From Ryuthela nishihirai (taxonomy: Eukaryota; Arthropoda; Arachnida; Araneae; Heptathelidae): 64,000 nt of DNA. The notes beneath the pieces are model-generated. The model was not told the origin of the DNA. It was given only the letters and a program-made list of their open reading frames with translations, and did not search any database. Made by a program: the position numbers and the translations under genes. The stretch is from NCBI GenBank assembly GCA_038380435.1, contig JAWZYU010000025.1, forward strand, positions 29,674,707 to 29,738,706. Reading direction: 5' to 3'. This document shows, in pieces, positions 10,567 to 21,300 of this stretch. Position 1 is the first letter of the stretch. Every line of letters starts with the position of its first letter.

Positions 10567-11112
10567 TGTTGCGAATTACAAAATATGGATAGCACTGGGC
10601 GTGAGTTTCAATAAGTGTATTTTCAAACTAATTACAATACAATGCATATCGTTTCAATAATACAAATGAAGTATCTCATAAACAAATTAACTACTGTTAT
10701 ACATAAGTCATTAACACATTTTCTACAGAGCATACAAGACCAGTCTGTTTTACTAAACTATTACCTCTATACTGTCTGTCGTATCTCTTGAATACATTCA
10801 CTTCAGGCGTAAATAATCCTTGGTTTTTGATTAGATCACTAGACCTATCACTCTAACAAAACATAACGACAGCCCACGAACACATCACATAAAAGATACT
10901 TATTTTCTTTTACTTATCGCGCACAGACTCAGACCATCTGAACATCCTTTCAGATCTCACAACTTTAACACACTGCACTGCTATATTTTTATTCTTCTGA
11001 ATCGTTCTAAGTTCCAAATCGTTGGCTAATTGAACCTCACGTAGAAGCACACACGAGGGCTCTAGTCACATTAACTCGTGAAGTCACTGTTGCTCGTTCA
11101 TCTGTCGTAACA
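10567..11112 (-). mobile_element. Solo LTR, same Gypsy family, unit 1
   Basis: The plus strand reads TGTTGCGAATTAC at the left and CTGTCGTAACA at the right, giving 546 bp flanked by TTAT on both sides. The orthologous empty site is intact at about 47830-47840. The same insertion is present in unit 2 (27916-28476) with some internal sequence. It is a solo LTR in minus orientation. Confidence 0.85.
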
Positions 11113-12329
11113 TTATTTTAAAATGAGTTGTTCCACAAAATTTCAGTCTATCTCTTAGACAGGTTACCAGTATATGACAATAAAAAAAAACCTTACCTTC
11201 TTTGAAGTTTTGTCAGAGACAGGCACGCATATAGACAACAAATAAGAATGGAAGGGGAGGCAAGAAACATAATTGAGCCAGGAAAAAAGTTAAGTAGCTG
11301 GGGAACAAGATGGTGGATATCCATTGTGGTGTAGCATCCCCCATTCCGTTCTAATGATCTTTAAAATTTTCTCAAAAATGCAAGAAATATACATTAGTTT
11401 AACAATTTTTTTACCTATACTACCCTTACCAGTATTCTCAAGGTAGAGGGAGAGGGCACCCTACCCCTAAATACGGCCCTGGTCAGAAGGATAAGTATAC
11501 AAAATCTTTTATGGTAAATCCTCCCTAACTTTTACCATGAGGACATACAGTTCAAATCAGGATTGTTCCTTATTCTACGCTAAGGGCTTTATTTTTTCGT
11601 ATCTTTCAACCTAGAAGTTCTTGATCAACTTTTTGTTTCCACAAAAAGAATCGTGCTTTTCTTGTTCTCTTCAGCTCCTGACTTAAAAGTATTATTTTAC
11701 CTAGTTATCGCCCAATGTCTTTATCACGTGAAAGCAGAATTTACTCAAGCTGTTTCTTATTTTAAATTTATTGATGGCAAAAATAATTTTCAATAACCGC
11801 TAATTTGAATTCTATGGAAAATTCAGCATTGTCCAAACAAATTTTTGTTGATCCAACTGGTTCCCACATAGCTTATAATTTCCCTCTGTGTCAAGGAAAA
11901 GTTCACGCAAAGTTATCTCTTCTTCATATACACTAGTTTCCAAGAATTAACGTTCAAGCTCCATAGAGCTTCGACTTCGGCTTATCCATTGACATAACAT
12001 AAGGTTAATCCTTTTTAGATCAAATAAGGTTTTTTTTGTAAATGTGATTGTAGATAAAGATTTCAATCAAATATATATTAATATTTTTATTTTCAACAAT
12101 ATTCGTTCAGCACTTAAGAGTTATAGAAGTTTGAATATGTAAAATTAATAATGTCAGTCATAAGAATATTTCTCAGACTTTAGTCATAATAAGAATTATT
12201 ATGTCAAACCATTTATTTATTTAAAAAAGTGTATATTTTAGAAGTGTGCAAATTAATCTTTCAGTGTTTGTCATTTTTTTTTAATAATTTCTTAGGATTG
12301 ACATTGTTATTGTTAACCCGATACTACTA
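11113..12329. other. Non-coding stretch upstream of mariner
   Basis: No gene is visible. The stretch is shared with 47834-49082. Small open frames here are short and broken in the sister copy. Confidence 0.5.
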
Positions 12330-13350
12330 TTACTCTCCTTTGAACTTCACACATTTTTTGCCATCATTGCATCCATGCATTAAAAGGTCTTTGAAGCCAT
12401 TTTTCGAAAGCGTGGAAAGTGTTGTTGTTGTGGCTCTGAAAGCTTCGTCATCAGATGCGAAATGTTTCCCTTTCAAAGGTTTCTTCAGTCGCAGAAAAAG
12501 GAAAAAATCACAGGGTGCTAAGTCCGGGGAATATGGAGGATGTGGCAGAACCTCAGCACCTATGGCAGTGATCACTGTCTGAGCAATATTAGCCGTATGG
12601 GGCCTGGCGTTGTCGTGATGGGGAAACCAAGTCACACCAGAAAGTTGCGGAAGTTTTTCATTAATGGCACGCCGAAGTTTGGTTCTGAGAACCTTCGAAT
12701 GGACTTAATTATTCATAGTTGTTCCACGAGGTACAAAGTGAGTAACGAGAACATTTTTGATGTCAAAAAACACAAGAGCCGCTTGCTTTGCAGCTGAAGG
12801 AGAAACCTGATTTTTCGATCTGTTTCGTTTCGGGATCGTAGTGAAAGATCCAAGTTTCATCACATGTCACAATTCGACTCATGAAGGTTGGATCCTGGCT
12901 TTCAAAACGATTAAGCATCTCCTTGCACAGCTGTACCCTTTTTAGTTTTCCTTCTGGAGTCAAATTGTTTGGAATCCATTGCGCACAGATTCGTGACATT
13001 TTCAGATGGGTTTTCACAATCGCGTGAGCGCTTCCGTGTGAAACTGACATTTTCACAGCCTCTTCACGAAATGTTAATCTTCCGTCTTCATTCAGGTTTG
13101 TCAGGGCTTTCGATTTGCTCAAGAGTTATTGAGGAAGAAGGATGACTGGGTCTTGGGTCATATACAAGATATTCGCGTCCTTCTTTGAATCGATTATGCC
13201 ACTTAAAAATGGCAGACTTTCGAAGACAGTCATTACCATAGGCTTCACTCATCTCTTCAACAGGCACAGCAGAAATTAGGCCTAGTCTAACACAATAACA
13301 ACATACTGCTATTCCGTCTGAATTTCAGACATTCTGAACGAATCCCTAAC
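12330..13350 (-). pseudogene. Mariner transposase pseudogene, copy 1
   Basis: The minus strand encodes the D,D34D transposase of mariner elements, the cut-and-paste enzyme acting on TIRs. The first catalytic Asp lies in VTCDETWIFHYDPE (about 12830-12870). The second lies in HDNARPHTA and the third in YSPDLAPCD, exactly 34 residues later (12330-12635). The N-terminal part decays from about 13345, with in-frame stops after MSEIQTE. Frames also break near 13125 and 12763. A 36-bp in-frame deletion relative to copy 2 removes 12 residues after the first Asp. The transposase is dead. Flanks match those of copy 2, so insertion predates duplication. I could not define the TIRs. Confidence 0.85.
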
Positions 13351-13659
13351 ACGCAACTTGAATCACAGTTTTAACATAACAACAGTCGACGCCAAATGAC
13401 CTTGGTACGTGGAGCCTCCTTCGCAGCGGCCACGCACAGCGCCATCTAGTGTTACTTTGGTAAAAGCGCTATATACTAATACTTATAGCGTAAGTCCAGG
13501 AATTAAATGATCATTCCCACATCTTTTTTTCTTTAAATTTATCACTTATCATATATGCTATTAAATATCCTTTCTTTTTTCCACTTTGAATCCGTTTACG
13601 CTTTATATTAGTATTTTTAAATTAAACAATAATGGTTTTAATTTTATTCTGTCACATCG

Positions 13660-14117
13660 TTGGAACTCTATGGGCTACACCAACTTCATCAGTCCCACAA
13701 CGATTTGAAGAATTTGAGATCTTTTCAAAAATCTCAAACGCAATTTCTTGTGGATGTTCTGTATTCCAACAATCTCAACAGTTTTTGCTTTTTGACCTGA
13801 ATTCCAAGTGATTCAAATCATTCCTGAGTTCACTGAAAATTTGTTTCATAACATTGTTTTCTTACACTAAAAGAAAATTTTCTTGTCTCAGTTGTTTCAT
13901 TTCTGTCCTTAACTCTTTTAGAGAATTCGTGAATTCTTCTATTTGACTATTATTAAACTCTAGAGGATCTTAATTTCCTTGATATTACTATTAATATCTT
14001 TTATATCGGTTACGAAGTTCCTTAGTTCAGTAGGAAAATTCTGCATTTCTTTCTTTAGCAGAGTGTACTCACCTTTTGCTTCCTTAGTAACATATTCATC
14101 ATGCCAAGACATCTCCT
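13660..14117 (-). pseudogene. LINE ORF1-like coiled-coil relic, unit 1
   Basis: This copy starts MSWH-like at 14117 and carries the same coiled coil. Several one-base indels (near 13870 and 13970) break it into short frames. Its 3' extension at 13660-13690 reads DEVGVAHRVPT on the minus strand, the best evidence for the LINE ORF1 assignment. Confidence 0.5.
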
Positions 14118-14762
14118 CCAATTTCTGAAACTAATGATGATTTTGAAGACATAATGCACCCTGTGCATCTCCAGTTCTTTTACTTGTCCTTATTATGCTT
14201 AATAAAGTTTGAATCAGTAGTTCCAATGCACTTGGGACGGAAAAAATCTTTACCTCCGAACTTGCACTAAAACACTTCAGTTATATCAAACCCTTCCTGT
14301 AAGCAACGGGCATAAAAAATCATTGGACATCTTTTTATTGAAGTTATAGGTATTTCCAATTAACACTTAATTACAGTTTACGAGTTTCATATCCAGAGTA
14401 TAGGGGGCGATATTAGCTAACCTTCCATGAATCATTACATGTATCTTCATTAGGATATTTATACCTCTATTTTAAGCGTTCTATTTTGGAACAGAGCTTT
14501 TTTATGCTGACTAAATTTATGTTTCAAGAAAATGTAAAAGAAAAAAAAATAAACATTGCACATATTCAAACTTGAGCTTCAACGGTGGCTTCCCATTTAC
14601 ATGACAGAGGTTTGTTAATTAACTTTTTAAAACCTTTATATATAAGATGAATTCTTACCGTTTGCAAAAAAAAAACAACAACATAGGAATAAAAGAAAAA
14701 TATTCGCCCTGTGTTGTACAGCACGAAAACCTGGAACTATTTAATGTAGAGTTTAAGGAAGA
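14118..14762. other. Non-coding stretch conserved between units
   Basis: The stretch is equivalent to 446-1085. I see nothing coding in it. Confidence 0.5.
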
Positions 14763-14976
14763 GCGCACAGTGCCGCAATTTGCAACAGCAATGCGACGAT
14801 GTTCTCTCCTATAAGGTGCATTTTATGAGTATGTACCTAAAGGTTTTTAGAATTCTAAAGGCCCATCGATGCACTTAAAGGTACTTACAATGTTCTATGA
14901 ATATTCTTAGAATGCATTTTAAAGAAGCAATTGCAATCGTCGTCGCATTGTTGTTGTAAATTGTGGCGGTGTGCGC
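14763..14976. repeat. MITE-like element, unit 1
   Basis: This is a 214-bp copy of the element at 1086-1298. The two TIRs, read inward, agree over GCGCACA..GCC.CAATTT.CAACA and then CAATGCGACGA, with about five mismatches. Confidence 0.65.
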
Positions 14977-15202
14977 CCTGCCTAACGGGCACACTGCACG
15001 CTTAGCATCCCATCCGACTGGAGATAGTGTGTGCTCTTTCAGATATCATACATGAGCAATAGGGACTCGAATCTCAGAACAGCACGTGGCACCGAACTGA
15101 TTGAACCAATTCACGTTCCGAGAAACTTTCGTCCATTTAAACTCTGTTTTCCAAAATAAACAATATTATTTTCCAAACAAAGGGTGAAGCCAATTCATTT
15201 CA

Positions 15203-15571
15203 GGGCAGGGGTGGCTCAGTCGGTAGCGCGCAAGACTCGTAATCCGCAGTTCTTAGGTTCAAATCCCACTTCGGGAAGCGAGATTTATCTCTACAAAATT
15301 CCTCTCTCTGACGTCGATCAGTAGGGGATACCGATGGACTTCGAAGACCAGTGTCCATAGCATGGGACGTTAAGCTGTGGCACGTGTGCGGGAGAACCAT
15401 ACCGTGTGAACGTTAGAGAGCATCCCGGATGGCTTGACAGGAGACTACCATCTAAACAGTTGTTCAGTGGGTCCCCTTATCGCAATCTGCTCTGAAACCT
15501 TGGATCCTTGTGACCTTGACATTTAGTCCATCGAGTGCAAAAAAATAAAGCGCTGTTTAGAGGAAAAGAAC
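15203..15571 (+). repeat. tRNA-derived SINE, near full length
   Basis: Box A reads TGGCTCAGTCGG and box B GGTTCAAATCCCA. The body runs through GGGATACCGATGGAC to GCGCTGTTTAGAGGAAAAGAA. It is a subfamily of the main SINE, shared at 29743-30112 and 51809-52174. Confidence 0.85.
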
Positions 15572-15832
15572 CAACGATATTCATTTCCGAGTTTCTAAAA
15601 TATTAACTAGATATCTGGCAATTTCGAAATGTATAAAAATGACACTCAAGTGATACCTCTTTTCTTTTGCCAAAACAGAAGTATATTTATCTCTACTGTT
15701 CAAATACGCTCTTGATTAAATTTAATTAATATAATATTTTTGGGAATTGAGATGGAAACAGCATGAAAGGAGTTAATTTGATGATTCTGTCTAAACAAAA
15801 GTTTCTCAATAACCAAGCTTGGGCTATTTTAA

Positions 15833-15990
15833 CTGTGAACGACATTTTTCTTGCACACAATGGGCTAAATGGCCAGGTGACAAGAACTTGGAGAAGATTG
15901 TGAGAAGCGGAAGAATCGTCATCTGTTAGGAGACAGATATTAGCCTGCTGAAAAGGTCATCTGCCGCGTTCTTTAACTCTCCAAAATATG
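15833..15990 (-). repeat. SINE 3' fragment
   Basis: It contains the reverse-oriented SINE 3' half (GGGCTAAATGGCC..GACAAG and GTTAGGAGACAGAT). It ends where a LINE relic begins at 15993. Copies are at about 30372-30530 and 52440-52590. Confidence 0.65.
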
Positions 15991-15992
15991 CT

Positions 15993-16320
15993 GCTCAAAG
16001 GAGGTACCGACTCCTTTGCCTAATCTCTTCGTTACTTATAAAGTCGAATCACCGAATGCACAAGATATTGCGCAAGCACATAAAATCAAAATCATTAAGC
16101 TTCCTGTTATCTTGTTTAAAAAGTGTCCATGTTTCACTACGTACCTAACTTTAGAAAGAGCCAAACTATTATACAGTCTAATTCTAGTCTTTAAGTGAAT
16201 AGGCCCATTTCTCCACACTCTACACAGATTCTTAAATGTCCCAGCGGCAATCCCTATTCGTCTATTAATCTCATGCCGAACATCACCAGTATATGTTACA
16301 TAACTCCCAGACCAACGTGA
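15993..16320 (-). mobile_element. LINE reverse-transcriptase 3' relic
   Basis: The minus strand reads LKTRIRLYNSLALSKVRYV, matching LKTKIRLYNSLVLSRVNYG in the C-terminal RT region of the LINE at 60583-64000. The sequence follows that LINE from about 60840 to 61170. It is an old truncated copy with broken frame, and equivalents sit at 30535-30865 and 52590-52925. Confidence 0.75.
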
Positions 16321-16857
16321 TCTTCACGTTCCCAAAACGAAATTTCAACTTTCTAGCATGGAAAAATCGTTTGTAATGTCCAATTGAAATTTTGGAATTT
16401 TCAAATTTTTTCACTTTTAGAAGTGCAATTACAGATTTTGAGAGATTCAAAAAGTGCAAATTAGAATATTTCATCAACAACTATCCAGCACAAAAATAGT
16501 TTTTAACTGATCTCTATAAACAAAAAAGTTCGATGTCTACAGACGTGAAGCAGTGGCTAACCACTGCTCCGTCCTTCATAAGAAAGAAGACACCGATGAC
16601 TTTGGAAAGGACATCATATCGGAAGGAAATATGAAACGATGTTAAAACTCAAAGGAGAGTTTTACCTGAAGCTAAAAACGTAATTGAATTAATACAAACA
16701 TAAAGAAAACGAAACATAACTTAATGAAGAGCAACATAATTTAATGCTAAAAAACATACTGAAGGGTCTTGACCAGATGCTACCATTTCTCTCTTAACAG
16801 TGTCGAATGAAATTTTTTCCAGCTTCTGTTTTACCTCTGAGTCAGCTTTGAGGTTGG
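16321..16857. other. Non-coding stretch
   Basis: No supported gene. The sequence is conserved with 30866-31392 and 52926-53454, and the 65-codon antisense frame is not shared intact. Confidence 0.4.
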
Positions 16858-17258
16858 GGTGTTTTACCGTCCTGCTCACATTTGTTTTAAAATGTGGACA
16901 CGACAGCATCAAGGGAAAGCCACGGCCGCTATTATCACCAGCCACTGGTGCCTTTTCACTTTTGTGGCCAGTCCAGCCAAGGACGGATGGAATCCTCTCA
17001 TCAAGGCCATTCAGCGTTTTCCATTAAGCACACTTTATGACTCTCCATACACACAGCCATGACCAAACGTCCCAAAAGGTAGACAGTAGCATTTTCAATG
17101 ACCATCTGTGCCCCCTATTGCCGATTGATTTTGCATGGAATTTTGAGGATATAAATCTCAAACTTGGGCGTGGTGCGACTCGAACCTAGGATTACTGGCG
17201 ACGATAACTGGAACTCCAGATTACTGGCGCGCTACAGAACTGAGCTACCACCACCCAA
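16858..17258 (-). repeat. tRNA-derived SINE; left arm of a palindrome
   Basis: The head at 17258 reads GGTGGTGGTAGCTCAGTTC in reverse and the body runs left to TTGAGGTTGGGGTGTTTTAC. It forms the outer part of an inverted repeat with 18958-19272. Confidence 0.75.
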
Positions 17259-17515
17259 TAAAGTTAGAGACTTAGAGCATCAAACTACTAATGCAGGCAA
17301 CTCGAGTAATTGGGAAAGCCCCAACTGATTGTTACATGTCTCGTAAGTGAGGAAGCGAAAGTATTTTAGTCATTATAGATTTCAAGGGAATAGTAAGTTG
17401 TTTCACCCTCAGCAGCACTTTTTTGTACATAACGGGATATATAACCTAATCAAAAAGACTGGAGGTGGGGTTTGGTTAAGTCGGTATCACACCAGGCCAT
17501 AATAAGCGGATTGCA

Positions 17516-18140
17516 GAGTCTCTGTTCTAGTGGCAAGGAAAAATACTACCACCAGCACAAAGACTGCAACATGGTCTGGTGGGCCCCAGATGGAAGGGAG
17601 CTTAAGTGGACTGTTGTTGTAAACAAACCGCGTGGGCCAATGAACAGCATCCACGAGTATCGGGTTAACCTTCTGCCAAGGGTTGAGCAAAGGTGAAGCG
17701 AAAAAGGCGTGCAAGAAATTCAATTCGGTTCTTAACAGCAAGGCAGGAGGACGTGTCAAGTCCTTCTTGCAAGCCAAAAGAGCGGAGCAGGACGAGCGTA
17801 CATATGCGAAGTGTAGCTGCCGACCGATCAGCGAGGACGCCAAACTACCTACGGCGCATGAACTAACTGTGGCAGGATGGCCAACGAACTGCACTGCACT
17901 CCCCATAAGGAACAGGAGAGCATCTTTTGTTTGCCCACATGAATAGAGCGAGGTAAGAGTCGAATTTCTCTGATCTGGTTTCCCCACGCGAGTTTAGTGC
18001 TAATTGTCGCTGTCACGCCGCTCCTCAAAGAGATGATAAGCTGTTGGATTTTACCAGCCTCTCTGAACATTTTCTCGTAATTACAAACTTGGACTGGCTT
18101 ATTGTATGCCACTCGTGAAGTTTCCGTTGGAAGAAAGGGA
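17516..18140. other. GC-rich core of unknown origin inside the palindrome
   Basis: Sample lines counted by eye have about 45-58% G+C, against an AT-rich background. An 87-codon plus-strand frame (17683-17946) beginning MSKGEAKKACKKF is almost the same at 54290-54553. In unit 2 it is broken, with its C-terminal part at 32227-32466. A longer antisense frame (17487-17987) is not preserved in the others. I recognise no family. It may be a captured fragment or the body of an unknown element. Confidence 0.4.
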
Positions 18141-18372
18141 CAGCGCCAAAAGCTCTTGTAAATTAAGTTACTGAGAAAGTGGGCCGAATAAATGTTTATT
18201 TTTATGGGGATAAGATTTTGTTTAAATATATATGTGAAGCATTATTATGTTTGTTCTGAAAACCAGCCACAGGCAGACTGCAGGATGGTAGTCTGCCAGA
18301 AACGTTGTGTCACCTCCAAAATACAACCATTTTACAACATTACCTCTGATAGGCATATTGCATACAACAGTT
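18141..18372. other. Spacer without a gene
   Basis: I see nothing coding. In unit 2 the equivalent of about 18230 is the insertion point of the LTR element at 32755. Confidence 0.4.
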
Positions 18373-18711
18373 CTAAATGGCCACGTCACACGGTGCTCAA
18401 CGGGTCAGAGAAGGTCAGCGAAGGGGTTGCACTGTACAACTGTTAGGAGACAGATGGTAACCTCCATTCAAGGCGATTAAGCGCGTTCTTTGACATGCAC
18501 AGGATGTGGCTCTCCTGTACCTGGGGCCAGGTTTTAACATTCCATATGACGGATGGCGCATTTATCCAAGTCCAGCTGTGTCTTCTTTCTCATCGAATGT
18601 AGGATGAATGTTATCGGAGATAAATCTCAGCGCTGGAGAGTTGGGATTCGAACCTGGGAACCGTTTATTAGGGCCTGGTGTGACACCGACTTAACCAAAC
18701 TTCACCTCCAG
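18373..18711 (-). repeat. tRNA-derived SINE
   Basis: The reverse-oriented head at the right reads GGTTAAGTCGGTGTCACACC and box B is GGTTCGAATCCCAA. In unit 2 the same copy is split by a younger SINE. Confidence 0.75.
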
Positions 18712-18957
18712 TCTTTGTGATTAGGTTATATATTCCTTTATGTACAAAAAATGTGCCGTTGAGAGGTAAAACAACTTACTCTTGCCTTGAAATCTAGAAT
18801 AGCGAAGATACTTTTCCTTCCTCACTTACGAGACATGTAACAGTCAGTTGGGGCTTTCCCAATTACTCGAGTTGCCTGCATTACTTTTTTTTAATTTTTC
18901 TAAAATATCAAAAAAAAAAACTAGTTTTTTAAAGTAAGTAGTAACCCTGACTTTATT

Positions 18958-19272
18958 GGGTGGTGGTGGCTCAGTTCGGTAGCACGCCAGTAATTTGGTG
19001 TTCCTAGGTACGAGTAGCACCTTGCCCAAGTTTGAGATTTATCTCCTCAAAATTCGATGCCCAATGAAACGGTCAATAGGGGGCACAGATGCCACTGTCT
19101 ACCTTTTGGGACGTTAGATCGTGGCTGTGTGTATGGAAAATCATAAAGTGTGCTTAATGGAACACGCTGAATGGCCTTGATGGGAGGATTCCATCTGTCC
19201 TCTAACTTGTCCATCCCCCAACTTTCTCTGAGCTCTGAAGGTATTGTGTTTTGACCATGGTATGCAAAACAA
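18958..19272 (+). repeat. tRNA-derived SINE; right arm of the palindrome
   Basis: The head reads GGTGGTGGCTCAGTTCGGTAG. The body follows the main family to CTTGATGGGAGGATTCCATCTGTC and ends at GACCATGGTATGCAAAA. Confidence 0.75.
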
Positions 19273-19444
19273 GCAGGATTTATTGTCCTATGAAAATGTA
19301 TGACTGAAAACAAACCTATAAATTTCATGAGTTCTGAACATCTCTCTTCTTTTAGTGTCGTTTATTTTTAACCAAAGGCAGGAAAAAGGAAGAGAAAATT
19401 TGATGATGCTACACATCATACATACACATATACATACAAAATCC

Positions 19445-19648
19445 TCGTGCAGCCATGGGCTACCCAGGTCCAACCAGACTGTGTAAATTTCCTCTCCAGA
19501 AGTGTCTGTTCTGAGCTACTGCTGCTGCATTTGGCCACTCTAAGCCAGTTCTAGCAAAGATCCTGTTAGACATTGTCCGCTCATCGCTTCCTAGGTCTTC
19601 CCCTTTTTCTGAAACTGTAGGCACACTGTTCATAATCCTGTTTGCTAA
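19445..19648 (-). mobile_element. LINE 3'-end relic, left part
   Basis: The sequence CAGCCATGGGCTACCCAGGTCCAACCAGAC.. follows the LINE end at 60583-60790, including GGCCACT, CTAGGTC and ATAATCCTGTTTGC. The LINE is interrupted here by the DNA transposon starting at 19649 and resumes at 21149. Confidence 0.8.
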
Positions 19649-21148
19649 CACTGGGCAACAAACAAAAAGGCTTTGAAATGAAAACAGCCAATCATTACTA
19701 ATTTCGAGGTGCCGAACACCAAAATGACAATAAAATTTGTCGACAAGCTCTTGTTTAGGAGAGACAGAGATGGTCACGTATAAACGATTCAGTCCGCATT
19801 GAGTACATAGGTAACCATTTGGCAACATTGTATTTTAAACTCCAGATTGCAACATATTGCAAGGTATTGCATCATCCCACCATACACATAACCCCGGGAG
19901 GTATTGCATCATTGTCTGATGCAATGTAGTTGAGTTATGACATCGTGGCTTTACAATCGCGGACAAAATATGATGCAATCGTTAGTAGTAAGCGAAGTCT
20001 CGTAGGGTGAGAAAGTCTTTTGAACGACTCCCACTTACCACTGAGTCATAAGTACAACTAAGTGATCCTTGCAGTTTTAATCCAGCAGTAGTGACGCCTC
20101 GTAGCTGTTTTAATGGTGTAAATACATTTTGTTACATTTGCGGGATGTGACATTTGCAAGCCAGAAAAGGGTCATCACTCCAATAGTGAAAGTGGCATAT
20201 GAATTTATTTTGGATGCAAGATCGGGACCCAGGACGAGGCCTGGGCACCACACATATAGTTCAGTACGTGGGCAAGAAATCTTCCGAAGTGGCTAAAAGG
20301 CAGAAAAGTGGCGATGGCATTTGCTGTTCCTATGGTTTGGTGAGAGCCAAGCAATCGCGCAAATGACTGCTACTTCTGCGTGATTTCACCTGTTTCTGGA
20401 GGCATCACAAAGAAACAGAAGTGGACAATAGCATACCCGAATATAAAATCTGCTCACCGACCAGTTCTACACGGCGAAGACCTCCTCGTTCCGGAACCTC
20501 CAAAAGAATTTTTCTTTGATTCAGATGACGAGGAAGGATGCGAACTGGCGTCGGGTTCTCCGCAGCCTTCAGTGTCTAATGATGATCCATACATCTGCCA
20601 CAGTGTGTCATCTGCGCCACACATTCACACCGAAGAAGAATTGAACGAATCTGTTCCTGATCTGGAGCTGTCCAAGGCCAAAGCAGAGATACATGGATCA
20701 AGACTTAAACAATGTAATCTTCTCAAGGAAAATGTCCGAGTCACTTCGTTTCGAACTCGTCATGAGCAGTTTCCATCTTATTTCAGAAAGGAAGATGATC
20801 TTGTGTTCTGCTTCGATGTAGGTTGGTCTGATGAATGCCCTCGGAATCAAACATGACACTCAAGAAAATGGTCCACTTCAATGTTGGCTGACTAATGTTG
20901 GACGCTGATCAGAGATGATCCTGAGCAGCTATCAAAGCGACGGGCAAAGAGACATCGGGAGTAGAAGCAGAGTTCTACAGATATATGTCATATGTACGTA
21001 TTACTCTATTATATAAGAAACTATTGCGAATATCTCAGAAATCGTAGCCAATTTTCATTGTCATATTCGGGTTCAGCACCTTGAAATTTTTCAGAAATGG
21101 CTACTTTCATATCAGAGGAATGACTTTATGAGAATTTGTTGCCCAGTG
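19649..21148. mobile_element. CACTG-terminated DNA transposon, 1.5 kb deleted copy
   Basis: The left end reads CACTGGGCAACAAA and the right end TTTGTTGCCCAGTG. Inverted similarity continues for about 90-110 bp through GAAA.TAGCCA, ATTTC.AGGTGC.GAAC and GAATATGACAAT. The left flank ends TAA and the right flank starts CAA, a possible 3-bp target-site duplication with one decayed base. The LINE resumes directly outside. CACTG ends with a 3-bp duplication would suit the CMC/EnSpm superfamily, but I see no known transposase. Relative to 38643-40920 about 780 bp of the internal gene is deleted. Confidence 0.75.
20091..20960 (+). pseudogene. Transposon-borne gene of unknown function, truncated
   Basis: The remnant corresponds to the gene at 39098-40738. 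It keeps the DDEEGCELASGSPQP and DLELSKAKAEIHGSRLK blocks in one frame (20380-20856). The N-terminal Cys motif region (about 20130) is frameshifted, and the middle is deleted after the FCFDVG block near 20815. I recall this as a multi-copy invertebrate family annotated as uncharacterized. It lies entirely between the TIRs of the CACTG element. Confidence 0.65.
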
Positions 21149-21300
21149 CAATCTGCAGCTATGCATAGGGGCAACATGGCCAAACTAACGTATTCTCTCT
21201 CAGCACAATATGCAACTCAAAGGAGGTTGGTGACTCCTTCTAAACTCATCATTACTTACAAACTCAAACCAACTAATGCTCAAGATACACGTTAGTAAAT
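21149..21300 (-). mobile_element. LINE 3'-end relic, right part
   Basis: The sequence resumes with GGGCAACATGGCCAAACTAAC.. and runs to ATGCTCAAGATACACGT, matching the LINE at 60795-60935. Confidence 0.75.

Larger units (their letters stand above)
16858..19272. repeat. Large inverted repeat of nested SINEs
   Basis: The left arm (16858-17515) and right arm (about 18650-19272) are reverse complements. Each holds a complete SINE, a shared spacer with GGCAACTCGAGTAATTGGGAAAGCCCCAACTGA, and a second SINE head at the inner edge. The spacer between arms is about 1.1 kb. The structure recurs at 31393-38274 (now containing a 4-kb LTR element) and 53455-55890. Confidence 0.7.

Noticed and set aside
12229..12797. 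Plus-strand frames of 117 and 85 codons over the mariner
   Set aside because: They are antisense shadows of the transposase.
17487..17987. 166-codon minus-strand frame in the GC-rich core
   Set aside because: The sister copies break it at several points and no motif is visible; the plus-strand 87-codon frame is the better preserved one.
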